A DNA stretch of 64,000 bases, from the NCBI RefSeq assembly GCF_900187035.1, contig NZ_LT906446.1, positions 992,001-1,056,000 of the forward strand. The letters are read 5' to 3'. The position numbers and the translations under genes were made by a program. The notes beneath the pieces were generated by a model. It searched no databases. It saw nothing but the letters and a program-made list of their open reading frames with translations, and was not told where the DNA came from. Below are positions 18,797 through 27,325 of the stretch, in pieces. Source of the stretch: Megamonas hypermegale. Its GTDB lineage: Bacteria; Bacillota; Negativicutes; Selenomonadales; Selenomonadaceae. How positions within the stretch are numbered: position 1 is the first letter of the stretch; each line of letters begins with the position of its first letter.

Positions 18797-19192
18797 ATGT
18801 ATAATAAATTTCTTGTGATGGTAATTCTTCTGAAAAGGACCGATATTGTAAGGCGTGGTGATATTTATTATGCCAATTTAAGTCCGGTAATTGGTTCTGA
18901 ACAAGGTGGTCTCAGACCTGTTTTAATTGTTCAAAATGATATTGGCAATAAATATAGCCCTACAATTATTGTAGCGGCTATTACAGCTAAATTAGGAAAA
19001 ACACACATGCCTACTCATGTTGATTTACCTGCTAAATTATGCAATTTAGAAAGAGATTCTCTCGTACTTGTTGAACAGCTACGTACTATAGATAAATCTC
19101 GTCTCAGCAAAAAAGTCACCACGCTAGATAAACATTTCATGCAGGAAGTAAACAAGGCATTGATGATTAGTTTAGGATTAGTTAAATTTTAA
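18797..19192 (+). CDS. mazF: MazF/NdoA-family endoribonuclease toxin
   Basis: A sequence-specific mRNA interferase by family. The core [32 protein letters not shown], then [39 protein letters not shown] and the C-terminal MISLGLVKF match the Bacillus NdoA type closely, with catalytic Arg and Thr regions intact. The start is unclear. The listed ATG gives a 17-18 residue N-terminal extension that homologues lack, without a good SD. CTG near 18830, or an ATT directly at the homologous position (5 nt after AAAAGGA), are alternatives. The usual upstream antitoxin gene is absent. Confidence 0.88.
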   Translation: MYNKFLVMVILLKRTDIVRRGDIYYANLSPVIGSEQGGLRPVLIVQNDIGNKYSPTIIVAAITAKLGKTHMPTHVDLPAKLCNLERDSLVLVEQLRTIDKSRLSKKVTTLDKHFMQEVNKALMISLGLVKF

Positions 19193-19237
19193 AATTGTCT
19201 ATACATAAAAAATTTTATATAATACTAACAAAATTAT

Positions 19238-19278
19238 AGTGTCCCTATGGTATTAAAAAACTTTAAGGGGCACTTTTT
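19238..19278 (+). terminator. Terminator after mazF
   Basis: AGTGTCCCT pairs with AGGGGCACT (one T-G pair) around an A/T loop, then five T residues. Confidence 0.75.
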
Positions 19279-19325
19279 CCTATTCAAGCTAAAATAACAA
19301 ATGCAAGATAAGAAAGGTTGATAGC

Positions 19326-20186
19326 ATGAAAAAATTTTTTATATTAATGTTGATGATTTTTGCGCTGATATGCAGTGGTTGCTCTTCAAGTAACAACAAT
19401 ACTAATTCTAATGATACGGTCAAAATAGAGGTCCTCGATATAGGTCAGGGTGATGCCAGTCTTATTTATACAAAAGATGAAGTCATCATGATTGATACAG
19501 GCGATGTCGATGAACGCGACCGTTTAGAAAAATTATTGAAAGAACGCAATATCTCAACTATAGACAAATTAATAATAACCCATCCGCACGCTGACCATAT
19601 CGGCGGTGCTTATGTTGTTTTTAAAAATGTAAATGTAAAAGAAGTTTATGATAATGGCGATGCAACTACATCAAAAACATATCAAACTTATTTAAAGAAT
19701 ATAAAACAAAAAAATATAGCTTACCACCAATTAAAAGCAGGCGACACTGTTGATTTTGGCGATGGTGTTTCCTTTAAAGTATTCAGTCCAACTGAAAAAA
19801 TGATTAAAAATGATGATGATTTAAACAACAATTCCATTGTAGGCCAACTTCGCTATAAAGATTTCACTATGCTCTTCACTGGCGACAGCGAACGTGATGC
19901 TGAACAAAACATGGTAAAATCATATGGCAATGAACTACAAAGCGATGTTTTAAAATCACCACACCATGGTAGTCGTACATCTTCTAGCGATGATTACTTA
20001 AAAACAGTAAAAGCTAAAGATGTAATAATTTCTTTAGCTGCTGACAATGAATACGGTCATCCACATAAACAAACATTAGACAGATATAAAAAATACAATA
20101 TGAATGTTTATCGTACTGACCAAGATGGAACTATTACCATCACAACAGATGGCAGTGATGACTATACCATTTCAAAGGAGAAATAA
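19326..20186 (+). CDS. MBL-fold lipoprotein resembling the ComEC C-terminal hydrolase domain
   Basis: A 286-aa lipoprotein with the lipobox LICSGC near residue 20 and a Ser/Asn-rich linker, then an MBL domain: LDIGQGDASLI, MIDTGD, THPHADHIGGAY (HxHxDH), NNNSIVGQLRY, FTGDSE and LKSPHHGSRTS. This is the DNA-uptake ComEC/Rec2 hydrolase module without the channel. In free-standing form its function is not established; an extracytoplasmic nuclease or phosphodiesterase is a guess. It is followed 3 bp later by a DUF3006 gene, a common partner. Confidence 0.85.
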   Translation: MKKFFILMLMIFALICSGCSSSNNNTNSNDTVKIEVLDIGQGDASLIYTKDEVIMIDTGDVDERDRLEKLLKERNISTIDKLIITHPHADHIGGAYVVFKNVNVKEVYDNGDATTSKTYQTYLKNIKQKNIAYHQLKAGDTVDFGDGVSFKVFSPTEKMIKNDDDLNNNSIVGQLRYKDFTMLFTGDSERDAEQNMVKSYGNELQSDVLKSPHHGSRTSSSDDYLKTVKAKDVIISLAADNEYGHPHKQTLDRYKKYNMNVYRTDQDGTITITTDGSDDYTISKEK

Positions 20187-20189
20187 ATC

Positions 20190-20408
20190 ATGCTTAGCGC
20201 TGTAATTGATAGATTTGAAGAAGATAAAGCCGTCTTACTCGTAGGCGATGAAGAAATAAAAATAAATTTTCCTCGTAAACTTTTAGACAAAAAATTAAAA
20301 GAAGGGGATTATATCACTTTAGATATTAAATATGATGCAAAAACTACAAAAGAAGCTCAAGAAGAAGTACAAAATCTATTAAAATCATTAAAAGACAAAA
20401 ATAACTGA
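20190..20408 (+). CDS. DUF3006 small protein
   Basis: A 72-aa soluble protein. AVIDRFEEDKAVLLVGDEEIKINFPRKLL fits the DUF3006 pattern: a short beta-rich domain beginning xVIDRxE, with a FPxxLLP-like middle. It often lies directly after ComEC-like MBL proteins, as here. Its function is unknown. Confidence 0.8.
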   Translation: MLSAVIDRFEEDKAVLLVGDEEIKINFPRKLLDKKLKEGDYITLDIKYDAKTTKEAQEEVQNLLKSLKDKNN

Positions 20409-20467
20409 TATTTAATCAATTTAAGTAGAATGTTTTAATAATCAAAATTAACCAAGGAGTGTTTTTC

Positions 20468-21529
20468 TTGTTGAAAAAACTATTTATATTTTCATTAATG
20501 CTGATGTTATTTGCCATACCTAGCATTTCTTCAGCTAGAAATGCCACTATTAAAAATGTTTCTTATTCAGTTGAAACAACTCAACATGGTGTACAATATT
20601 TACATGTAGAACTTGCCACTAATCATCCTGTAGAAGAATTTTCTGCTAATTTTAATCCTAATGATAAAAGTCAATTAATCTTTCGCATAAAAGACGCGCG
20701 AATAACCTCTATTCCTCGTCAAGAAAAATTAGATGGTGAAATTGGCAGAAAAATTTTTTTACAAGAAGTAGATAATGATTATGTACAAGGAAAATTGTAT
20801 ACAAAGGGCGAATTAACTAATAGTAGCTATAGAATGTATTCGTTTGAAAAAGACGATAATCATAAAACAAACGGTGTAGCTATTGATATCACATTTGCTG
20901 GACAAAGGGGAGCAAATTCATCTGCAAATTCAAATAACTCAAATGTACAAATCGGCGATTTAAGTGGAAAAACTATAACCATCGACCCTGGTCATGGCGG
21001 TTCTGATACTGGTGCTATTGGACCAAATGGCTATACAGAAAAAGAATCCACATTTGCCATTTCACAAAATTTAGCTAATATCTTAACATCAAATGGTGCT
21101 AATGTCGTAATGACTCGTACAAGTGATGTTGATGTATATGCTCCAAATGCCTCCGCTGCCAATGAATTACAGGCTCGTGTAAATATTGGTAATCGCGCTA
21201 GCTCTGATATTTTTGTCAGCATACATTGCAATGCTTTCACTAACCCTTCTGCTAACGGCACAGAAACATTTTATTATGCAGGCAGTTATAATGGTCAACG
21301 TTTAGCCTCTGCAATTCAAAAAGAATTGATTAATACAAATAATTTACGCAACCGTGGCGTTTCAACTGCTAATTTCTACGTATTAAAACATTCTGCTATG
21401 CCAGCAGTATTAGTGGAAACTGCTTTTATCTCTAACTATAATGAAGAAGCTATGCTCAGCGATGCACAATGGCAAATGCAATTTGCCCAAGCTATTGCTC
21501 GTGGTATCAATGAATATTTTAACGGGTGA
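20468..21529 (+). CDS. N-acetylmuramoyl-L-alanine amidase with AMIN domain
   Basis: Cleaves the bond between MurNAc and the stem peptide outside the membrane. About 353 aa: signal peptide (1-22), AMIN-type septal targeting domain (about 25-145), Ser/Asn linker, and the zinc Amidase_3 domain from ITIDPGHGGSDTGAIG (His), through TEKESTFAISQNLA (Glu) and SIHCNAF (His), to VLVETAFISNYNEE (catalytic Glu). The start is TTG at 20468, 8 nt after AAGGAG; the GTG at 20459 overlaps the SD. The GerMN lipoprotein follows. Confidence 0.92.
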   Translation: MLKKLFIFSLMLMLFAIPSISSARNATIKNVSYSVETTQHGVQYLHVELATNHPVEEFSANFNPNDKSQLIFRIKDARITSIPRQEKLDGEIGRKIFLQEVDNDYVQGKLYTKGELTNSSYRMYSFEKDDNHKTNGVAIDITFAGQRGANSSANSNNSNVQIGDLSGKTITIDPGHGGSDTGAIGPNGYTEKESTFAISQNLANILTSNGANVVMTRTSDVDVYAPNASAANELQARVNIGNRASSDIFVSIHCNAFTNPSANGTETFYYAGSYNGQRLASAIQKELINTNNLRNRGVSTANFYVLKHSAMPAVLVETAFISNYNEEAMLSDAQWQMQFAQAIARGINEYFNG

Positions 21530-21556
21530 TTATATTTATTTAGGAAGTGACTTATT

Positions 21557-22153
21557 ATGAAACCAATCAAATACCTACTCACAATATTTGCCATTATCGT
21601 ATTAATTATGGCTGCTGGTTGCGATAATCAAAATACAAAAACAACAAATGATGGTAATACTTCAACCGTACAAAGCGAACAACAATCTCAAAAAGTAGCA
21701 ACTACCTCCATTTTGGAAGATAAACCTGATACACAAAAACAAACACAAACAGAAATAACTGTTTACTTTCCAGATGCTAATGCTGAAAAACTCATAGCTG
21801 TAAAAAGACAAATTCCTGCTAATGACAATAAATATGTAAATGCTATAAATGAATTAATTACAGGCCCTGCAAATGATAGCGAAGGATTTACTATCATGCC
21901 AAAAGGAACAAAAGTTTTAAGCGTAAATGTTAATAACAATATAGCTACTGTCGATTTTAGTAAAGAATTCCAAAATAATTTTACTGGTGGTTCCACAGGT
22001 GAAATTATGCTTGTAGGTTCTATTGTTGATACTTTAACAGATTTTAAAGAAATTAAATCCGTCCGCTTTACACTGGAAGGTCAACCATTAGATATTCTAG
22101 GCGGTCATTTAGATTTAACTGAACCTGTAAGTCGCATGAATGATTTGCTTTAA
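21557..22153 (+). CDS. GerMN-domain lipoprotein
   Basis: A 198-aa lipoprotein (lipobox IMAAGC) with a Gln/Thr-rich linker and one GerMN domain at about 70-190 (ITVYFPDANAEKL, NAINELITGP, LSVNVNNNIATVDFS, IVDTLTDFKEIKSVRFTLEGQ). GerMN domains occur in germination protein GerM and in many non-sporulating envelope proteins. Next to a peptidoglycan amidase, an accessory role in cell-wall processing is a reasonable inference. Confidence 0.85.
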   Translation: MKPIKYLLTIFAIIVLIMAAGCDNQNTKTTNDGNTSTVQSEQQSQKVATTSILEDKPDTQKQTQTEITVYFPDANAEKLIAVKRQIPANDNKYVNAINELITGPANDSEGFTIMPKGTKVLSVNVNNNIATVDFSKEFQNNFTGGSTGEIMLVGSIVDTLTDFKEIKSVRFTLEGQPLDILGGHLDLTEPVSRMNDLL

Positions 22154-22178
22154 TATAATATATTAAGAGGTGTTTTAT

Positions 22179-23063
22179 ATGTTGACTACTTTAGAAAATG
22201 ACGTCATCCGTCTCAGTGTAGACACTCACGGTGCCGAAATCCACAGTCTCGTCCTGAAAGAAACAGGCGATGAATACATTTGGCAGGCTGATGCCAGATA
22301 CTGGCAGAGACATGCTCCGGTACTGTTCCCATTTGTAGGCAAACTTAAAAACGGACAATACGAATATGACGGCTCCGTTTACAACATGACGGGACACGGC
22401 TTTGCCCGTGATATGGACTTTACTCTGATTGAACAGACGGACAGCAGTTTAACATACGAACTTTCCTATACAGAGGATACATTAAAAAATTATCCTTTCA
22501 AATTCAGACTGCAGATAATCTATACCATAGAACATTTTACCGTAAAAGTGGCATGGAAAGTTTACAATCTTGATGACCGCAAGGAAATGTTCTTCTCCAT
22601 CGGTGCTCATCCTGCCTTCAATTGCCCAATCGGCAATGAAGGAAAATTCGATGAACATGAAATCGAATTTGAGCAGACGGAACAAAGTCCGCTGTCTTCA
22701 CATCGTTTAAATTCCGCCGGTTTATTCGACGGACGCGTTATCCCTGTAAATCTCGTTTATGGCAAAGTTCTGCGTTTAAATCACAATCTGTTTTTAGAAG
22801 ACGCACTCGTATTTAAAAATCTGTTTTCTGAAGAAGTAAAATTTAGAAATCCTGCCAATAATCATTTCGTAAAAGTGAATTTCAAAGGTTTTCCGTATCT
22901 CGGTATCTGGACGAAACCGTCCAATGCGCCGTTCATCTGTATTGAACCGTGGTACGGTCTTGCCGACAGCACGCAGAAACGCGAAATTTCCGTAAAAGAA
23001 GGTATCATTGACCTGCGTGCAAATGAAAAATTTGAAGCTGATTATACAATCACTATCGGCTGA
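22179..23063 (+). CDS. Aldose 1-epimerase family protein (LacX/YeaD-like)
   Basis: A galactose-mutarotase-fold protein of about 294 aa. TLENDVIRLSVDTHGAEIHSL, YIWQADARYWQRHAPVLFPFVGKLKNGQY, HGFARDMDF, FSIGAHPAFNCP and a C-terminal FICIEPWYGLAD are conserved in the family. It probably interconverts sugar or sugar-phosphate anomers; the substrate is unknown. ATG 22179 follows AGAGG by 8 nt, and the upstream GTG is inside that site. Codon use (CTG, CCG, GGC, CGT) is richer in G/C than in the genes to its left, and this is shared with the carbonic anhydrase that follows. Confidence 0.88.
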   Translation: MLTTLENDVIRLSVDTHGAEIHSLVLKETGDEYIWQADARYWQRHAPVLFPFVGKLKNGQYEYDGSVYNMTGHGFARDMDFTLIEQTDSSLTYELSYTEDTLKNYPFKFRLQIIYTIEHFTVKVAWKVYNLDDRKEMFFSIGAHPAFNCPIGNEGKFDEHEIEFEQTEQSPLSSHRLNSAGLFDGRVIPVNLVYGKVLRLNHNLFLEDALVFKNLFSEEVKFRNPANNHFVKVNFKGFPYLGIWTKPSNAPFICIEPWYGLADSTQKREISVKEGIIDLRANEKFEADYTITIG

Positions 23064-23080
23064 TATCAAAGGAGACTATT

Positions 23081-23632
23081 ATGACATTACTGGATGAAGT
23101 AACGCAGGCCAATGAAAAATTCGTATCTCATCTGCCGGCGGATTTTATAGGCATAAGTAAACTGCCGCAACGCCAGCTGGCAATCATTACCTGCATGGAT
23201 ACCCGTCTGGTCGATTTTCTTGAACCTGCACTGGGTATCGGCCGCGGCGAGGCTAAAATCATAAAAACGGCGGGCAATAGCATTACGGGCGATTTCAGCG
23301 ATATCATCCGCAGTTTACTTGTCTGCATTTACGAACTTGGCGTAAAGGAAATCATGGTCATCGGTCATCATGAGTGCGGCATGGCTCATGCCACATCGGA
23401 CGAACTGATAAAAGCCATGCTCGATATGGGCATAGAACAGAGCGCCATCGACAATGTAAAAGATGAACTCATTCACTGGGTGGACAATTTCCATCATCCG
23501 GTCGAAAATGTTCAGGACGCTGTGGACAAAATTCGCCAAAATCCGCTCATTGCCGAAACCATTCCGGTGCACGGATTGATTTTCCATCCTGATACGGGCA
23601 AAGTGGACATCGTAGTAAACGGCTATAAATAA
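23081..23632 (+). CDS. Beta-class carbonic anhydrase
   Basis: Interconverts CO2 and bicarbonate. The 183-aa protein has the zinc set of the beta class: Cys38-x-Asp40-x-Arg42 (TCMDTRL), then His96 and Cys99 in GHHECGMAH. It resembles the short YtiB-type enzymes of Firmicutes. It lies 17 bp after the epimerase with the same higher-G/C codon use, so both may have arrived together. Its terminator downstream has been interrupted by the IS. Confidence 0.92.
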   Translation: MTLLDEVTQANEKFVSHLPADFIGISKLPQRQLAIITCMDTRLVDFLEPALGIGRGEAKIIKTAGNSITGDFSDIIRSLLVCIYELGVKEIMVIGHHECGMAHATSDELIKAMLDMGIEQSAIDNVKDELIHWVDNFHHPVENVQDAVDKIRQNPLIAETIPVHGLIFHPDTGKVDIVVNGYK

Positions 23633-23649
23633 ATAGAAGCAGTTATCGG

Positions 23650-23705
23650 TGAACTGCACCCCAAAAGTTGGACAAAAAAACAACTTTTGGAGGTGCAGTT
23701 TTTTT
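23650..23705 (+). promoter_or_regulatory. IS left-end hairpin: terminator-like and hides the OrfA ribosome site
   Basis: The strand AACTGCACCCCAAAAGTTG (from 23652) pairs with CAACTTTTGGAGGTGCAGTT (23681-23700), with one bulge. The loop is GACAAAAAAA and seven T residues end at the OrfA ATG. The GGAGG at 23689-23693 lies within the 3' arm. Transcripts entering from outside would fold it, stop, or be untranslatable. Confidence 0.7.
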
Positions 23706-24212
23706 ATGACTAAATACTCAAATGAATTTAAAGTTAAAGCAATTAAAATGGTTTTAAAAGGAGATTCTATTTATCATGTAGCTAAAATTCTAAACATGCC
23801 AAATACAGCTTCTCTTCGTAGATGGATATTTCATTATGAAAATGGTGGCATCTCACAACTTCTTCATAAAAATCGTAAATATACTCCTATCTTTAAACAA
23901 AAAGTTATTGAATATAAATGGCTACATCATTTATCATTAAATCAAACAGCAGCAAAATTTTCCATTCCTAATACTGGTACAATTTCTACATGGGAAAAGT
24001 TATATAGTTCTTATGGATTTTCTGGCTTAATTTCTAAGAAACGAGGTAGACCATCTATGAAAAAATCTAAAAACAAAGTTAACAAACCTAAAAAAGAACT
24101 TTCTTATGTTGAAAAATTAGAACAAGAAAATTATCAATTAAGGATGGAAAATGACCTATTAAAAAAGTGGCATGCCTTAATGAAGCAATGGGAAAAGGAA
24201 GGAAGACACTAG
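23706..24212 (+). CDS. IS3-family transposase OrfA (helix-turn-helix)
   Basis: A 168-aa DNA-binding half of the transposase. Two HTH units are visible (SNEFKVKAIKMVLKGDSIYHVAKILNMPN and SLNQTAAKFSIPNTGTISTWEKLYSSYG). A basic linker (KKRGRPSMKKSKNKVNKPKK) and a leucine-zipper-like coiled coil (YVEKLEQENYQLRMENDLLKK) just before the frameshift site allow multimerisation. The ATG at 23706 is preceded by GGAGG 12 nt away, inside the end hairpin. Confidence 0.93.
   Translation: MTKYSNEFKVKAIKMVLKGDSIYHVAKILNMPNTASLRRWIFHYENGGISQLLHKNRKYTPIFKQKVIEYKWLHHLSLNQTAAKFSIPNTGTISTWEKLYSSYGFSGLISKKRGRPSMKKSKNKVNKPKKELSYVEKLEQENYQLRMENDLLKKWHALMKQWEKEGRH
24161..24167 (+). other. -1 ribosomal frameshift site A AAA AAG
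   Basis: In the OrfA frame the heptamer reads TTA AAA AAG across codons 24159-24167, the canonical X XXY YYZ pattern. Slipping back one base makes the next codon GTG at 24167 and leads straight into OrfB. It is positioned just after the OrfA coiled coil, as in other IS3 elements. Confidence 0.85.
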
Positions 24213-25060
24213 TTTTAGTAATTGCTAAATTAAGGAAAAAATATACTCTAAAAGCCCTATTAAACTATACAAAATTAGCTAAAAGCACATATTATGATGT
24301 ATTAAAAAAATTATCAAAAGAAGACAAATATAAAGGATTGAAAACATTAATTCATAATATTTGTAATAAAAATCATGGAAGATATGGATATAGAAGAGTA
24401 ACTTTGCAGCTGCATAAACAAGGAATAAAAGTCAATCATAAAGTAGTTATGAGATTAATGAAAGAAGAAAATTTAACATGTAAAGTAAGAGCAAAGAAAT
24501 ATAAATCTTATAGAGGGCAAGAAGGGAAAATAGCTAAAAATATATTAAATAGAAATTTCAAAGCAGAAAAACCAAACGAAAAATGGGCAACAGATGTAAC
24601 AGAATTTGCATTATGCAATGAAAAAATATATTTATCACCAATAATAGATTTATATAACGGAGAAATAATAAGTTATAAAATATCGAAAAGACCAATACTA
24701 AAGCAAGTATTAGATATGGTAAAAGATGCAACAAGAAAGATAAAAGAAACAAAAGGAATAATTCTACATTCAGACCAAGGATGGCAGTATCAGAATAGAA
24801 GATATCAGGAGTTATTAAAAGAAAAAGGCATTATCCAAAGCATGAGCCGAAAAGGAAACTGCTTAGATAATGCCGTAATAGAAAATTTCTTTGGTTTGCT
24901 AAAAAGCGAATTATTCTATTTAAAAAAATTTAAATTCGTTGAAGATTTTATAAAAGAGTTAAAATCTTATATAAAATATTATAATACAAAACGGATAAAG
25001 ATAAAACTAAAAGGACTTAGTCCCGTAGAATACAGAACTAAGTCTCAATTAGTAGCTTAA
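24167..25060 (+). CDS. IS3-family transposase OrfB (DDE integrase core)
   Basis: The catalytic half, normally made as the OrfAB fusion by -1 frameshifting; it overlaps OrfA by 46 bp. After an HTH_21 segment (HNICNKNHGRYGYRRVTLQLHKQGIKVN) the rve core has the triad Asp in WATDVTEF, Asp in ILHSDQGWQY and Glu in CLDNAVIENFFGLLKSE. The C-terminal YYNTKRIKIKLKGLSPVEYR is typical. No stop or frameshift damages it. Confidence 0.95.
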   Translation: MACLNEAMGKGRKTLVLVIAKLRKKYTLKALLNYTKLAKSTYYDVLKKLSKEDKYKGLKTLIHNICNKNHGRYGYRRVTLQLHKQGIKVNHKVVMRLMKEENLTCKVRAKKYKSYRGQEGKIAKNILNRNFKAEKPNEKWATDVTEFALCNEKIYLSPIIDLYNGEIISYKISKRPILKQVLDMVKDATRKIKETKGIILHSDQGWQYQNRRYQELLKEKGIIQSMSRKGNCLDNAVIENFFGLLKSELFYLKKFKFVEDFIKELKSYIKYYNTKRIKIKLKGLSPVEYRTKSQLVA

Positions 25061-25120
25061 TTAATATGTCCAATATTTTGGGTGCATATCACGGCTAAAT
25101 GCTGATAACTGCTTTTTTAT

Positions 25121-27148
25121 TTATTTCTTCGTTTCATTTAATTCAAAAATAATATCTCTTAATTGTGCTGCTCGTTCAAATTCAAGATTACGCGATGCTT
25201 CTTGCATTTCTTTTGTAAGCGATTGAATTAATTTTTTCTTTTCTTTTGCCGTCATCTTCAATTTTTTCTTCGTCGATTTAGCATTATATTCAGCTTTATC
25301 TTCTGATACCATAGTTGTCTCAATGAGATTTTTTACTTTTTTCTTTATTGTCTGCGGTATGATATGATGCTCTTTATTGTATTCATCTTGCACTTCACGG
25401 CGACGATTTGTCTCATCTATGGCTTTTTGCATGGAGTCTGTTATACGGTCGGCGTACATGATTACTTTACCATTGGCATTGCGCGCAGCACGACCAATCG
25501 TTTGTATCAACGAAGTTTCAGAACGCAAAAAGCCTTCTTTATCAGCATCTAAAATAGCTACAAGCGATACTTCTGGCATATCTAGCCCTTCACGCAATAA
25601 ATTTATGCCGACGAGTACATGGAATTTTCCCATGCGCAAATCACGAATGATTTCCGCTCTTTCAATCGTAGCAATATCGGAATGAAGATATCGCACTTTA
25701 ACGCCCATTTCTTTTAAATAATCGGTCAAGTTTTCCGCCATTTTTTTCGTCAAAGTCGTGATTAATACGCGTTCATCATTTTTAACACGCAATTTTATTT
25801 CACCGAGTAAATCATCAATCTGCCCTTCTAAAGGTCGCACTTCTATCTGCGGGTCTAAAAGACCTGTAGGGCGAATAATCTGCTCTACTATTTGATTGGC
25901 ATGTTCTAATTCATATTTTGCTGGTGTTGCTGAAACATAAATTATTTGATTTATATGTTTTTCAAATTCTTCAAAACGAAGCGGTCTATTATCAAATGCC
26001 GATGGCAAACGGAATCCATTAGCAACTAGTGATTCTTTACGCGAACGGTCTCCTGCGTACATCGCACGTATCTGTGGCAAAGTAACATGCGATTCATCAA
26101 TTACAATTAAAAAATCATCAGGAAAATAATCCAGCAAAGTATACGGTGCTTCTCCCGCTTTTCTGCCTGTCAAATGGCGAGAATAGTTTTCAATGCCTGA
26201 ACAATATCCCATTTCTTCCATTGTTTCCAAATCGTAATTTGTCCTTTGCTCTAATCGCTGCGCTTCTAATAATTTATTATCATCACGAAGAATTTTTAAT
26301 TGCTCTGTCAATTCCTTGCGTATTGAATCAAGCGCATCTTTCATATGTTCTTTTGATATTACATAATGTGAAGCTGGATATATCAAAATATGCTTGCGTT
26401 CTCCATAAACTTCCCCTGTAATCGTATCAATCTCTAAAATGCGGTCAACTTCATCGCCAAATAATTCAATACGAATAGCTCTATCACTATAACCTGCTGG
26501 AAAAACTTCAATAACATCACCGCGCACTCTAAATTTACCACGGTCAAAATTTATATCATTTCGCTCATATTGAATAGAAACTAATTTGCGCAAAATATCA
26601 TCGCGTGGATATTCCTGCCCTTCACGAACTGACAGAACTAAATCATAATAATCTTCCGGTGAACCGAGACCATAAATACAAGAAACACTTGCAACGATTA
26701 TCACATCTCTTCGTTCAAATAATGAACAAGTAGCAGAATGGCGCAACTTATCAATTTCATCATTGATAGAAGAATCTTTTTCAATATACGTATCAGTTTG
26801 GGCAATATATGCTTCTGGTTGATAATAATCATAGTAGCTGACAAAATATTCTACTGCATTATTAGGGAAAAATTCTTTAAACTCACTAGCAAGTTGGGCT
26901 GCTAATGTCTTATTATGAGCAATGACTAAAGTAGGTTTTTGCACTTTTTCAATCAATTTAGCAATCGTAAAAGTCTTCCCTGTTCCTGTTGCTCCTAATA
27001 AAACTTGCGCAGTCTGTCCATTTTCAATACCATGCGCTAATTTTTCAATAGCTTGTGGTTGGTCTCCAGTCGGTTCAAATGGAGCTTGTACTTTAAACGG
27101 TATTTTTTTTTCTATTTGTAATGTATTCAATTTAGGTACATATACCAT
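25121..27148 (-). CDS. uvrB: Excinuclease ABC subunit B
   Basis: The damage-verifying helicase-like subunit of nucleotide excision repair, working with UvrA and UvrC. The 675-aa protein has Walker [15 protein letters not shown], the beta-hairpin region [40 protein letters not shown], helicase motif [14 protein letters not shown] and the C-terminal UVR motif ([24 protein letters not shown]). The ATG has AAGGTGAT upstream. uvrA is not adjacent, unlike in many Firmicutes; the next element is the IS-split terminator. Confidence 0.96.
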   Translation of the reverse strand: MVYVPKLNTLQIEKKIPFKVQAPFEPTGDQPQAIEKLAHGIENGQTAQVLLGATGTGKTFTIAKLIEKVQKPTLVIAHNKTLAAQLASEFKEFFPNNAVEYFVSYYDYYQPEAYIAQTDTYIEKDSSINDEIDKLRHSATCSLFERRDVIIVASVSCIYGLGSPEDYYDLVLSVREGQEYPRDDILRKLVSIQYERNDINFDRGKFRVRGDVIEVFPAGYSDRAIRIELFGDEVDRILEIDTITGEVYGERKHILIYPASHYVISKEHMKDALDSIRKELTEQLKILRDDNKLLEAQRLEQRTNYDLETMEEMGYCSGIENYSRHLTGRKAGEAPYTLLDYFPDDFLIVIDESHVTLPQIRAMYAGDRSRKESLVANGFRLPSAFDNRPLRFEEFEKHINQIIYVSATPAKYELEHANQIVEQIIRPTGLLDPQIEVRPLEGQIDDLLGEIKLRVKNDERVLITTLTKKMAENLTDYLKEMGVKVRYLHSDIATIERAEIIRDLRMGKFHVLVGINLLREGLDMPEVSLVAILDADKEGFLRSETSLIQTIGRAARNANGKVIMYADRITDSMQKAIDETNRRREVQDEYNKEHHIIPQTIKKKVKNLIETTMVSEDKAEYNAKSTKKKLKMTAKEKKKLIQSLTKEMQEASRNLEFERAAQLRDIIFELNETKK

Positions 27149-27253
27149 ATAATCACCTTTTATTCATTAATTTAATTTTAATTATATTATACCCACTCCA
27201 TTAAAATTAACTACTATTTTTATAGATAAAAAATATTTACTTTAAAACAAAAT

Positions 27254-27292
27254 AAAAAAGCAAATAGCCGAGAGAAGCTACTTGCTTTTTTA
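27254..27292 (-). terminator. Terminator between galK and uvrB
   Basis: AAAAAAGCAAATAGC faces GCTACTTGCTTTTTT (one mismatch), read on the minus strand after galK; the symmetric A/T tails allow either direction. Confidence 0.75.
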
Positions 27293-27325
27293 TATTTTAT
27301 ATTAAGAGAGTTAGAGAGAGCTAAA

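Larger units (their letters stand above)
23650..25091 (+). mobile_element. Complete IS3-family (IS150-type) insertion sequence
   Basis: The 1442-bp element has imperfect terminal repeats of about 25 bp: left TGAACTGCACCCCAAAAGTT, right (reverse complement) TGATATGCACCCAAAATATT, both ending TGGACA. CGG is duplicated on each side (23647-23649 and 25092-25094). It carries OrfA, OrfB and an A AAA AAG frameshift site. The left end also folds into a long hairpin followed by T residues. Transposase residues are intact, so it may be active. The IS150 group is inferred from the TG...CACCCCAAAAGTTGGAC-type ends. Confidence 0.95.
23638..25118. terminator. Bidirectional terminator interrupted by the IS
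   Basis: The arm AGCAGTTATC (23638-23647) pairs perfectly with GATAACTGCT (25104-25113), and five T residues follow. With the IS and one CGG removed, the loop is short (GGCTAAATGCT). It served the convergent carbonic anhydrase and uvrB genes; the arms are now about 1.45 kb apart. Confidence 0.8.
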
